Part shown: positions 24,331 through 32,625 of the stretch, one piece after another
How positions within the stretch are numbered: the first letter of the stretch is position 1
Layout: the number at the start of each line of letters is the position of its first letter
Source of the DNA: Sorangium cellulosum
GTDB lineage: Bacteria > Myxococcota_A > Polyangia > Polyangiales > Polyangiaceae
Reading direction: 5' to 3'
NCBI RefSeq assembly: GCF_004135735.1
Contig: NZ_CP012670.1
Location: forward strand, 10,372,501-10,436,500
Length of the DNA stretch: 64,000 nt
Translations under genes and position numbers: made by a program
Notes under the pieces: model-generated
Told to the model about the DNA's origin: nothing
What the model saw: only the letters and a program-made list of their open reading frames with translations
The model's database searches: none

Positions 24331-25676
24331 GGCGCGCCCCCGAGGAGCGCCCGCGCCTCCGCCGCCGCGTCGCGCCCGAAGTGGAGCGCGTCTTCCATCG
24401 AGGAGTAGTTCCAGCCGCCGTAGCGCCCGCACGAGACGATGCGCTGGCCCTGCAGGAACGGCCGCACGGCCCCCAGCGACGCGAAGTACCTGTGATCGAA
24501 CACGACGTACGCGTGGTCGATGCGGCGCGGCCGGGCGAAGCGGATGGCGCCCGGGGAGGGGATGAGCCCCATCTCGACGAGCCCGTCCGCGACGCGGGGG
24601 AGCAGCGTCGCGAGCTCGGGCTCGGCGCGGTCGGCCAGCTCGACGTAGAGGCAGGCCTTCCCCGGCGGCGCCATCGCCGGGGAGAAGTTCGAGTAGCAGC
24701 CCACGCGGTAGAACGGGTACTTCTCCTCCGGGACGTACACCCAGTGCAGCGGCTTCCCGCACGGGGCGTCGAGCGCCACGTCGAGGTAGTGGAGGTGCGT
24801 GCAGCGCAGCCGGGCGGCCGCCTCGCCGACGGCCCTGGGCGCGTCCGACAGGAGCCGCACCAGCGCGGGCAGCGGCGCCGAGGAGATGAGCACGTCGTAA
24901 CGGACGATCTCGTCGTCGAACACGAGCTCCCGCGCGCGCCAGTCGATCGCCCTGGGCGCGCGGCCGAGCTCGATCGCGGGCGCGCCGGCGTCGCGTGGCC
25001 GCTGCTCGGCGAGCGCCCGCGCGAGCCCCTGGGTCAGCTGCCCGATGCCGAGCCGCGGGTAGAGGAACCGCGCGTTGTAGCCGAGCTCCCTGTCGTTCAG
25101 CCCGACCGCCCCGGCGAGCACGTCCTCGAGCTTCGGTATCGGGACGAAGCGGGAGCACCAGTCGGCGGTGATCTCACGCGGGTGCACCCCCCAGAGGCGG
25201 CTGTTGTAGGGGAGCATGAAGTGCCGGCTGATCCCCTCGCCGAAATGCGCAAGGCAGAACTCCTCGAAGTTCCTGGGCTCGGACCTGCGCGGCGCGAAGC
25301 GCGCCTCGATGAAGCCGCGCAGGCAGTCGTACGCGACGGCCGGCGGTAGCCCGAAGGTGTTCGCCTGGAACGGATAGCGGGTGTAGGTGCCGTTCGACCA
25401 CACCATCGAGCGGCGCTCGATCTCCAGCGCGTCGGGGCCGATCCAGCCGAGGGCGAGCTCGCGGGTCGCCGGGTCGCGCAGGTGGAGGAGGTGGCCTGTC
25501 CGATCGAAGCGGAAACCGTCGTCCACGGTGGTGATCGCGTGGCCGCCCGGCCGGGGCAGGCGCTCGAACACGCGGTGGGGGACGCCGGCTCGACCGAGGT
25601 GGTACGCGGCGGCCATGCCCGTCAGGCCGGCGCCGAGGATCGCGACGGGGACGCTGGAAATCGTGGGTCGGGTCAT
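24327..25676 (-). CDS. FAD-dependent amine oxidase/UDP-galactopyranose mutase-like protein
   Basis: 449 residues. FAD-binding motif VAILGAGLTGMAAAYHLGRAGVPHRVFERL at residues 9-38, then GGHAITTVDDGFRFDRTGHLLHL and the FMLPYNSRLWGVHPREI segment common to UDP-galactopyranose mutase and protoporphyrinogen-oxidase-like proteins of polysaccharide clusters. Near the C-terminus the motif GRYGGWNYSSMEDAL is the second FAD contact. A sugar-modifying role is inferred from the coupled glycosyltransferase. The ATG at 25676 (MTRPTISS) gives the shortest N-terminus before the FAD motif. Confidence 0.8.
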   Translation of the reverse strand: MTRPTISSVPVAILGAGLTGMAAAYHLGRAGVPHRVFERLPRPGGHAITTVDDGFRFDRTGHLLHLRDPATRELALGWIGPDALEIERRSMVWSNGTYTRYPFQANTFGLPPAVAYDCLRGFIEARFAPRRSEPRNFEEFCLAHFGEGISRHFMLPYNSRLWGVHPREITADWCSRFVPIPKLEDVLAGAVGLNDRELGYNARFLYPRLGIGQLTQGLARALAEQRPRDAGAPAIELGRAPRAIDWRARELVFDDEIVRYDVLISSAPLPALVRLLSDAPRAVGEAAARLRCTHLHYLDVALDAPCGKPLHWVYVPEEKYPFYRVGCYSNFSPAMAPPGKACLYVELADRAEPELATLLPRVADGLVEMGLIPSPGAIRFARPRRIDHAYVVFDHRYFASLGAVRPFLQGQRIVSCGRYGGWNYSSMEDALHFGRDAAAEARALLGGAP

Positions 25677-25930
25677 CGCTCGCGGCCCGGCCGCGGCCGG
25701 GAAGACACCACCTCCCCGGTGCGCCGTCAAGGCGCGCTGCCCCGCGCCGCACGCCGCGTCGACGCTGGATTTCCCGCCGCCGCGGTGAGCGCGCGGAGCG
25801 TTACGCGGCGCACGCCGCTACGCGCCCCGCGCGCGGCGAGCAGACCAGGATTGGCGCCCCCGCGCAGAGCGACTAGGTGTGTCCAGGTCCCCGGCGCGCC
25901 TGCCCTGCGCGCCGGGGGGGCGAGGTCCAG

Positions 25931-27913
25931 ATGCCCATCCCGCGCCGCACGTCCGTTCAAGTCACCGGGAGGATCCTCTACCTGACGGAGGACCCGGAGC
26001 TCCTGAAGCAGCAGCTCTCGGGCGGCGCGCTGCGCTTCGATCCCGAGCGGCACGCGCTGATCGACAACATCTCGACCGACGAGCTGACGCCGGGCTGGGT
26101 CTGCTACTACTACGACGAGACGCTCGCCCGGTACTGCCTGGTCGGGCTGCGCGGCGGGCTCATCGAGCGCGACGCCATCAAGGACGGCGGCTTCGGGGTC
26201 ATCGTCAGCGGGCGCTCGAAGGGCTGCGGCAGCTCGCGGGAGACGGCGCCGTACTCGGAGCGGGAGGCCGGGATCCAGCTCGTCGTCGCGCGCAGCATCG
26301 AGAAGATCTACGGCCAGAACTGCCAGAACATCGGGCTGCTCACGACGACCGACTTCTCGCTGCTCGACCGGCTCGCGCGGGGCGACGAGATCCCCATCGG
26401 CGAGTTCACCCGCGGGCTCGACCCGATCAGCGCCGACGTCGTCGAGTACGGGGGCCTGTTCGCCTACAACAAGGCGCGCCTGGCCGGGGAGGTCTCGCCG
26501 CCGACGCTCGCCACGCCGCCGCGGCCGATGACCCTGTGCGAGAAGATCATCGCGGCGCACGCGATCGTGGACGCCGCGGCGGGCGAGATCGGCGCCTCGG
26601 CGGTGAAGCCCGGCGACGCGCTCTTCGTCCGCGTGGACGTGCGCTTCTCGCACGAGTACGTCACGCCCATGGCCGAGTCGCTCTTCCGGGCCGGCTTCGG
26701 GCCCGACGCGGTCGTGAGCGAGCCCGAGAGCGTCTTCGCCTTCCGCGACCACCTCACGTTCCTCGACCGCGTGATGCCGGAGGCGCACCTCAAGCTCGGC
26801 CTCAGGGAGCAGGCCGCCTCGCTCGCGACGGTGCAGCAGGCGTTCACGGAGCGGCACGGGATCAAGCTCTACGGCGAGGTCGAGCGCGACGGCAGGACCG
26901 TGGGCTCCGAGGCCATCTGCCACAACAAGGTGATCGAGGAGCTCGCGCTCCCGGGGCAGATCGTGGCCGGGACCGACTCGCACACCTGCATGGCGGGCGC
27001 GCTCGGGTGCTTCGCCTTCGGCGTGGGCTCGACCGACATGGCGAACGCGTGGCTCACGCGCGACGTGCGCGTGGCGGTGCCGCGGTCGGTGCGCTTCAAC
27101 CTGACCGGGCGGCTCGGGCCGGGGGTGACGGCGAAGGACGTGATGCTCTCCCTGCTCTCGCAGCCGTTCTGGAAGACGGGCCAGGGCATCGGCAAGGTGC
27201 TCGAGTTCGCGGGCGAGGGCGTCCGCGCGATGGGCCTCGACGAGCGGGCGACGCTCACCAACATGGCGGTCGAGGCGGGCGGCTTCACCGGGATCATCGA
27301 GGCCGACGAGGAGATCGTGCGCTACCTCGTCGCGCAGCGCGGGCTCGCCGCGGACGACGTGCGCGCGCGCATCGTGCGCGCGGATCCCGGCGCGGAGTAC
27401 GCGGCGACGTTCGACGTCGACCTCTCCTCCATCGAGCCGATGGTCGCGACGCCGGGCGATCCGCGCAACGGCGTGCCGCTGCGGTCGCTCCGCGAGATCG
27501 CGGGCGGCGACGTCAAGATCGACATCGCGTACGGCGGCTCGTGTACGGGCGGCAAGAAGGCGGACATGGACATGTACGCGGCCGTGCTGCGCCGCGCGGT
27601 GGAGCAGGGCAAGCGCGTCGCCGAGGGCGTGCACCTGTACATCCAGTTCGGCTCGCAGGAGATCCGCCGCTACGCCGAGGCGAAGGGCTACCTCGAGATC
27701 TTCGAGCGGGCCGGCGCCGAGCTCGTCGACCCCTCCTGCGGCGCGTGCATCAAGGCCGGGCCAGGCGTCTCCAGCCGCAAGGAGCAGGTCACGGTCTCGG
27801 CGATCAACCGGAACTTCCCGGGCCGGAGCGGCCCAGGGCAGGTCTACCTGGCCAGTCCCCTGATCGTCGCGGCGAGCGCGATTGCGGGGAAAATTGCATT
27901 TCCGGAGCTCTGA
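25931..27913 (+). CDS. Aconitase-family hydratase with N-terminal swivel domain
   Basis: 660 residues. The swivel (LeuD-like) domain comes first: GRSKGCGSSRETAPYSEREAG near residue 95 and GQNCQNIGLLTTTDFSLL. The catalytic LeuC-like part follows: AICHNKVIEELALPGQIVAGTDSHTCMAGALG, where Cys of DSHTC is one [4Fe-4S] ligand, and PSCGACIKAGPG, whose two Cys are the others; YGGSCTGGKKAD is also typical. The order swivel-then-catalytic is that of AcnB, not AcnA or LeuCD, but the HEAT-like domain of AcnB is missing. It interconverts hydroxy-acids by dehydration/hydration; the substrate (citrate, isopropylmalate or homologue) is not clear. It stands alone. Confidence 0.88.
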   Translation: MPIPRRTSVQVTGRILYLTEDPELLKQQLSGGALRFDPERHALIDNISTDELTPGWVCYYYDETLARYCLVGLRGGLIERDAIKDGGFGVIVSGRSKGCGSSRETAPYSEREAGIQLVVARSIEKIYGQNCQNIGLLTTTDFSLLDRLARGDEIPIGEFTRGLDPISADVVEYGGLFAYNKARLAGEVSPPTLATPPRPMTLCEKIIAAHAIVDAAAGEIGASAVKPGDALFVRVDVRFSHEYVTPMAESLFRAGFGPDAVVSEPESVFAFRDHLTFLDRVMPEAHLKLGLREQAASLATVQQAFTERHGIKLYGEVERDGRTVGSEAICHNKVIEELALPGQIVAGTDSHTCMAGALGCFAFGVGSTDMANAWLTRDVRVAVPRSVRFNLTGRLGPGVTAKDVMLSLLSQPFWKTGQGIGKVLEFAGEGVRAMGLDERATLTNMAVEAGGFTGIIEADEEIVRYLVAQRGLAADDVRARIVRADPGAEYAATFDVDLSSIEPMVATPGDPRNGVPLRSLREIAGGDVKIDIAYGGSCTGGKKADMDMYAAVLRRAVEQGKRVAEGVHLYIQFGSQEIRRYAEAKGYLEIFERAGAELVDPSCGACIKAGPGVSSRKEQVTVSAINRNFPGRSGPGQVYLASPLIVAASAIAGKIAFPEL

Positions 27914-28047
27914 CGCAGAGCGACTGTCGCGGTGTTACATACATAGTGGCCGGAATCGGCATCATGGAAAAACGAATGCTTTCCACGGAAGTGCACCGTA
28001 CGCTAAGGTGCTCCTCTGTGGCGGATCGGGAGGAGCCCCAAGAGCGT

Positions 28048-28278
28048 ATGACCGACAAGGACACGCTGGCAAAGAACAACGAAGCCTCGAAGACGGACAA
28101 GCGGAAGCAGAGCCTCTACTTTCCGGAGTCGATGCTGCAGGAAATCAAAGAGGAAGCGGCGCGGCTGGACCGCTCGCTCTCCTGGGTTGTGCAGCGCGCC
28201 TGGAAGCTGGCGCGGATAGACATCAAAAAGCTTCCGAGTGTCAATGACGTGGCTGACGACGAGGACAGCGGCGACTAA
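28048..28278 (+). CDS. TIGR04563-type small protein (ribbon-helix-helix-like)
   Basis: 76 residues: charged Lys/Asp N-terminus, then KRKQSLYFPESMLQEIKEEAARLDRSLSWVVQRAWKLARIDIKKLP and an acidic tail. The strand-helix-helix pattern (QSLYFP, then MLQEIKEEAARLD, then SWVVQRAWKLA) is a ribbon-helix-helix fold as in the myxobacterial TIGR04563 family, possibly a small DNA-binding regulator. GGAGGAG ends 13 nt before the ATG, which is rather far; an in-frame ATG at 27964 would add 28 residues of unlikely sequence. The preceding 130 bp are AT-richer than average and probably hold the promoter. Confidence 0.78.
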   Translation: MTDKDTLAKNNEASKTDKRKQSLYFPESMLQEIKEEAARLDRSLSWVVQRAWKLARIDIKKLPSVNDVADDEDSGD

Positions 28279-28320
28279 CCTCGCCGCGGGCCTCGCGTAC
28301 GCCGCGTCGCTCGGGAATCG

Positions 28321-29292
28321 ATGGTTCGAGAGCTCTTTGCCGCCGGGAAGGACGGCACGCGGATCTATGTCCGCTACCGGGAAGGTCCCGGCGGCATCGA
28401 AAGCCTCGCCGGTGGGGCTAGGACGGGCTCCGAACGCCTGACGGCGGTGCTCTGCGACGGCATCGCATGCGACGGTTTCATCTGGAAGTACCTGTGGGAC
28501 GACCTGGCCCGCACGGTCAACGTCGCCCACTGGAACTACCGCGGCCACGGTCGGAGCAGCCTGCCCGCTGACCCGCAGGCGATCGATCTGCGCGACCACG
28601 CGAGCGATCTCGCGGCGGTGCGCGCGGCGATCGGCGGCGGCCCCGTGGTGCTCTTCGGGCACTCGATGGGCTGCCAGGTCGCGCTCGAGCACCTGCGGAC
28701 CCACCGCGATGGCGTGCGCGGGCTGGTGCTGATCTGCGGCTCGTCCGGCCGGATCACGCACCATTTCAAGGGCACGGACGTGCTCGCGCAGCTCCTGCCG
28801 CGCGTGATCGCGCAGGTCGACGCGTACCCGCACATCGCGCGCGCGATCTGGAGCCGCGTGCCGGCGCCGATGGCGCTGCGGATCGCGCTGCTCGCCCGCG
28901 AGGTCGACGCGAGCGCGATCACCCCGTCGGATCTGCTCCCGTACATGCGGCACATGGTCGACATCGATTTCTCGATGTTCCTCCACATGCTGCAGAGCGC
29001 GGGCGAGCACTCGGCCGCCGATCTGCTCCCGCGGATCGACGTGCCGGCGCTGGTGATCGCCGGCGATCGCGACACGTTCACCCCGCCTCGCCTCGCCGAG
29101 GAGATGGCGGCGGCGCTGCCGCGCGGCGAGCTGATGATGGTGACCGGTGGCACGCACGTGGTCCCGCTGGAGCGCAAGAAGATGGTCATCGAGCGCATCG
29201 AGCAGTTCCTGCTCGAGCGCGTCTTCGGCGGCTCGCCGGCGAGCGATGCGCCCTCGCCGGAGGTGCCACGCGGGCTCGCGAAGAACGGATGA
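28321..29292 (+). CDS. Alpha/beta-hydrolase
   Basis: 323 residues. The alpha/beta-hydrolase fold shows HWNYRGHGRSS (after strand 4), nucleophile elbow GHSMG (Ser at about residue 116), Asp in VIAGDRDTFTPP and His in TGGTHVVPLE, so the triad is complete. The lid region is about 60 residues. No signal peptide is visible, so it is probably cytoplasmic; substrate not predictable (ester or lactone). Its stop overlaps the next start (ATGA), showing translational coupling to the following lipoprotein. Confidence 0.85.
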   Translation: MVRELFAAGKDGTRIYVRYREGPGGIESLAGGARTGSERLTAVLCDGIACDGFIWKYLWDDLARTVNVAHWNYRGHGRSSLPADPQAIDLRDHASDLAAVRAAIGGGPVVLFGHSMGCQVALEHLRTHRDGVRGLVLICGSSGRITHHFKGTDVLAQLLPRVIAQVDAYPHIARAIWSRVPAPMALRIALLAREVDASAITPSDLLPYMRHMVDIDFSMFLHMLQSAGEHSAADLLPRIDVPALVIAGDRDTFTPPRLAEEMAAALPRGELMMVTGGTHVVPLERKKMVIERIEQFLLERVFGGSPASDAPSPEVPRGLAKNG

Positions 29293-30425
29293 TCCGCCGC
29301 GCGCCAGGCGAGCGCGCGGCGAGCGCGGCCCGCTGGTCTCCGGGGCGCCTGCTCGTCGCGTCGGCGCTGCTCGCGGCTGCGTGCGCGCGACCGGGGTCCG
29401 AGCGGAGCGGCGCGCCGGCCGGCTCGATCGCGGCGCTGGCAGAGGCCGAGGTCGCGCCCGCGATCGGGCCGCCTCCGGCGCGCCCGCCGGGCAGCGCGCC
29501 GGCGCGCTCCGCGCCGCGGGCCAGCGCGCTCGACGAGGAGCAGCTCGCGCGCGCCCTGAAGCGCGCGCCGCTGCGCGCGCTGCGACCTGCGGGCAAGCGG
29601 GGCGAGGGCCGCTTCGAGGCCACGCTGGCGCTCGGCGCTGCCGACAGCGGCGCGCCCGCGCACGAGATCGAGGTGAGGCTCGCGCCGGCGCTGAAGAAGG
29701 ATCCGCTCGGATTCCGGCGGCCCGTCGCGTTTTACCGGCTCGCGAGGGCGCTCGACGCGCACGTGGCGCCCGCCGCTGCGTCGCGCCGGATCGGCATCGG
29801 CGAGCTCGCGGCGCTCCTCGGCCGTGAGCCCGGCGGACGGAGGCTGCTGCGTCGCTTCGCGGTCATGAACGACGGGACGGTCGACGCCCTGGTCCAGTCG
29901 CCCGCTCCCGGCCCGCCCGGCCCGCGCTGGGCGGCGGCCCGCCTGCGGTCGATTCGCTTCGATGACGCGCCCGAGCTCGACGTGTGGGCGCGCTGGGCGC
30001 GCTCTCGGTCGCCGGCGCGCGGCGAGCGCGCCTCGATCCTCCGCGGCTACCTGGAGATGCTCGCGCTCGACTACCTGGCCGGCAACGGCCTCCGCAAGGA
30101 GATCGTCATCGACGTGAGCGCGGGGGCGCTGGTGCTGGAGGCCAACGCGAGCGCCTTCCCGCCGCACGTGAAGGCGCGCGAGCTCGATCGACAGCTCGAG
30201 CGCCTGGTCGAAGCGGCGCGGTTTCCCCGCGCGCTCCACGACGCGCTCCTGCGCTTCGGTCCCGAGCAGGCCGCGGCGGCGCTGCGCCCAGGCGGCGGCG
30301 GGATCGAGGACGAGCTGGTGCCGCCGCGCGCCCTCGTGGAGCTCGAGGAGCGGAGGCAGGCGCTGCTCAGCCTCATCGCGGCGAAGATCGCCGCCCGGGG
30401 AGAGGCCGCCGTCCTCGCCCTCTAG
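29289..30425 (+). CDS. Lipoprotein with possible degenerate FAM20C/HipA-like kinase fold
   Basis: 378 residues. Signal peptide ending LLAAACAR (lipobox Cys near residue 32), Ala/Pro linker, then from about residue 85 a globular region. VAFYRLARALDAHVAP resembles the YRLAxxLGxxVVP segment, and YLEMLALDYLAGNGLRKEIVIDVSAGALVLEANASAFP resembles the DYLxGNxDRHxGNxxxD and LIDNGLAF segments of FAM20C/HipA/PI4K-type kinases found in myxobacterial lipoproteins. If so, the HRD-like and metal-binding residues are altered (GLRKE in place of DRHxxN), so it would be a pseudokinase. This is inference from pattern only. It is translationally coupled to the hydrolase upstream. Confidence 0.6.
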   Translation: MIRRAPGERAASAARWSPGRLLVASALLAAACARPGSERSGAPAGSIAALAEAEVAPAIGPPPARPPGSAPARSAPRASALDEEQLARALKRAPLRALRPAGKRGEGRFEATLALGAADSGAPAHEIEVRLAPALKKDPLGFRRPVAFYRLARALDAHVAPAAASRRIGIGELAALLGREPGGRRLLRRFAVMNDGTVDALVQSPAPGPPGPRWAAARLRSIRFDDAPELDVWARWARSRSPARGERASILRGYLEMLALDYLAGNGLRKEIVIDVSAGALVLEANASAFPPHVKARELDRQLERLVEAARFPRALHDALLRFGPEQAAAALRPGGGGIEDELVPPRALVELEERRQALLSLIAAKIAARGEAAVLAL

Positions 30426-30490
30426 CGGCCGGGCTGCCCCCGCGCGCGGCGTCTTGATCCCCGGCGGCCGCAGGGCGATCACGGGAGCCC

Positions 30491-30940
30491 GTGATCGACG
30501 TGACCACCCTGCAGCGCTGGACGGAGGAGATCGGCTACAGCGCCGAGCTGGAGCAGCCGTCGACCTTGCGCATCCGTCCGCGCGAGGAGGGGATCGTCGA
30601 GCTGCCGCCCTTCTACGTCCAGTGCACCGAGAACTGGGTCGTGCTCTCGATGTTCGGCGTGCTCGACCAGCTCGACCCGCAGGGCCGCTCGGACGGCGAC
30701 GAGGGCCCGGATCCCCTGGTCGAGGACGCCGGCCAGCGGATCGGGCTGCATCGCTACCTGCTCGAGGCCAACCGCGACATGCGGGTCGCCAAGTTCGCCC
30801 TCGACCATCGCGACGAGATCCTGCTGTGCGCGGAGATGCCCACCGAGTCGCTCGATCAATCCGAGTTCGCCGACGCGCTCGAGCGGATCATCGAGTACGC
30901 CACGGCGTACCGGCACGCCCTGCTCGGCGACGGCGGGTGA
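30491..30940 (+). CDS. YbjN/type III secretion chaperone-fold protein
   Basis: 149 residues, no signal peptide or membrane segment. The layout (helix WTEEIGY, strands TLRIRPREEGIVELPPFYVQC and NWVVLSMFGV, helix LHRYLLEANRDM, strands AKFALDHRDEILLCAEMP, long C-terminal helix SEFADALERIIEYATAYRHALL) fits the YbjN/CesT-like sensory or chaperone fold, which usually binds another protein. The start is GTG (30491), after GGGAG. It stands alone and converges with the next gene, with a small stem (30948-30954 with 30966-30972) between them. Confidence 0.65.
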   Translation: MIDVTTLQRWTEEIGYSAELEQPSTLRIRPREEGIVELPPFYVQCTENWVVLSMFGVLDQLDPQGRSDGDEGPDPLVEDAGQRIGLHRYLLEANRDMRVAKFALDHRDEILLCAEMPTESLDQSEFADALERIIEYATAYRHALLGDGG

Positions 30941-30982
30941 GGCGCCGGCGCAGGCTGGCCCGCGACCTGCGCTGACGCGCGC

Positions 30983-32269
30983 TCACCGCTGCGTGATCAC
31001 CACGCGGTGGTCGTCCCGGTAGGTGATGTTGCCCGACTCGCCGCGGCAGTCCCAGCAGGTCGCCCACCCGAGCCGCCGCCGCACGTAGCCGTTGTAGCCG
31101 AGCGCGATCGGCCCCCGCTCGCCCTTCAGCAGCATCGACGACGCGATCCGGTAGCGATCTCCGGGGAGCTTCAGGAACGCGACGATGAACGAGTCGTCGT
31201 CGGACTTGCCCGTCACCACGAGCACCTCCTCGCCCGGCACCGGGTTCCAGAGCAGCGGCGACGTGGTGAGCGTCGTGTTCGGGGGCGGGATCGACTCCGG
31301 CGGGTTCGCCGGGGTGCCGCCCGGCGAGAGGCGCGTCCGGCCGCGCCGGAGCACGACGCTCACGTCGTCCGGCTCCTTGAAGAACGAGATGTCCCCGCCG
31401 AGGTCGCGGAGCTGCCGCACCGACGCGAGCAGCTCCGTCACCTGCTGCGGGCTGATCTCCGCGCGCCGGAACGTCTGCTGCCACTGCGGCGACGGGATCG
31501 TCGCCGCGTTCGGCGCCCCGTGACAGCAGCGGAAGCCGATGTCGTCGCCCGACGCGGCCGGGTCGACCGCGGCGCGGCGCGCGCACCGGTGATCGACGCC
31601 GCGCGCGCTCGCCGTGGCCCCTCGCACCGACGCCGCCTTGGGCTGGAGGTCCTCGATCGGGGCGACGTCGCTCGCGGTCCACTCGCGCAGCGCGGCCCCC
31701 ATGCCGACGACGCCGAACCCCGACGCGCACGACGTCGGCGCCTTGGCGCACGCCGGGTCCCACGCCGCGCCGCCCGCGTAGGGCGTCCCCTCGGGGCCCT
31801 TGCACGCGCGCTCCCACTCGAGCTCGGTGCACAGCCGCCCGCCGGCCTGCTGGCAGAGCTCGGAGGCGCGCGCCCGCGTCACGCCGGTGAGCGGGGGCCG
31901 CGCGGGATCGTTCGGGTACAGGTGGCGATCGATGGTGAAGCCGCCCAGCTCGACCTCGAGCAAGGCCGGCTCGAGCGTCGGGTCGCGCCCCTTGTCCCCG
32001 GGCGTGCTGCCCGCGATGAGCTTCCCGGCGGGGATCTCGATGCGCGCGGGCCCCGCCTGGGCCGCGGCGCCCGCCTGCGGCCTCGCGCTGGCCGCGGGCG
32101 CCTCGTTCTCGGCCGCCTCGAGCACCTTCCCCTGCGGCGCGGGCGCCGCCGGGGCGTCGCCGTCCGGGCGCCTCTCCTCGGCCTGCTGCGGCGCCCCGCG
32201 GTCGCACCCGGCCCCCCCGGCGATGGCGGCCAGCAGGATCAGGGCAAGCTCAGGCGTCGTCGTCCGCAC
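30983..32269 (-). CDS. Lipoprotein with formylglycine-generating-enzyme-like domain
   Basis: 428 residues. Signal peptide LALILLAAIAGGAGC (Cys22) marks a lipoprotein, with a Pro/Ala linker to about residue 75. Residues 75-260 match the FGE/SUMF1 (C-type-lectin) fold: IPAGKLIAGS, FTIDRHLYPND, the CQQAGGRLCTELEWERACKG block, REWTASD and the final DDIGFRCC. About 165 further residues of unknown type follow (PSPQWQQTF ... GNITYRDDHRVV) with several Cys. In myxobacteria such domains are common in surface lipoproteins and often non-catalytic. The GTG at 32269 is taken as start. Confidence 0.75.
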   Translation of the reverse strand: MRTTTPELALILLAAIAGGAGCDRGAPQQAEERRPDGDAPAAPAPQGKVLEAAENEAPAASARPQAGAAAQAGPARIEIPAGKLIAGSTPGDKGRDPTLEPALLEVELGGFTIDRHLYPNDPARPPLTGVTRARASELCQQAGGRLCTELEWERACKGPEGTPYAGGAAWDPACAKAPTSCASGFGVVGMGAALREWTASDVAPIEDLQPKAASVRGATASARGVDHRCARRAAVDPAASGDDIGFRCCHGAPNAATIPSPQWQQTFRRAEISPQQVTELLASVRQLRDLGGDISFFKEPDDVSVVLRRGRTRLSPGGTPANPPESIPPPNTTLTTSPLLWNPVPGEEVLVVTGKSDDDSFIVAFLKLPGDRYRIASSMLLKGERGPIALGYNGYVRRRLGWATCWDCRGESGNITYRDDHRVVITQR

Positions 32270-32342
32270 GGTTCCTCGAAGCGCTTCGCCTTATGTCGCA
32301 GGACCCCTCGCCCGTCAAAGTGCCCGCGCTATGCTGGCCGGG

Positions 32343-32618
32343 ATGGGGCAGGGCGTGGACGACGCACCGGATCCGATGGCCTCCCAGATGGCGCGGCTCC
32401 TCGCCGGCAGCGATCTGGACGAGCTGCGGGAGATCGTGCGCCGGTGGGTGGCCGAGGCGCCGACCGAGGGCCTACGCCGGCGATACCAGGAGCTCGGCGG
32501 GCGGCTCGTCGAGCTCAAGGCGGCGCTCGCCGAGAACCCCGTGCAGCCCTCCGTCGCGGAGCTCGAGCAGGCGCTCACGATGATGCTCCGGCTCGCCGCC
32601 TCGAACCCGAGGACATGA
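32343..32618 (+). CDS. Small hypothetical helical protein before pilD
   Basis: 91 residues, no signal peptide. Two helical stretches dominate: DLDELREIVRRWVAEAP and RRYQELGGRLVELKAALAENP, then VAELEQALTMMLRLAAS, so a small helical bundle or coiled coil. It ends 7 nt before the prepilin peptidase start, which argues for co-transcription. An ATG at 32331 would add four residues; neither start has a clear ribosome site. Function unknown. Confidence 0.5.
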   Translation: MGQGVDDAPDPMASQMARLLAGSDLDELREIVRRWVAEAPTEGLRRRYQELGGRLVELKAALAENPVQPSVAELEQALTMMLRLAASNPRT

Positions 32619-32625
32619 GCCGAAG

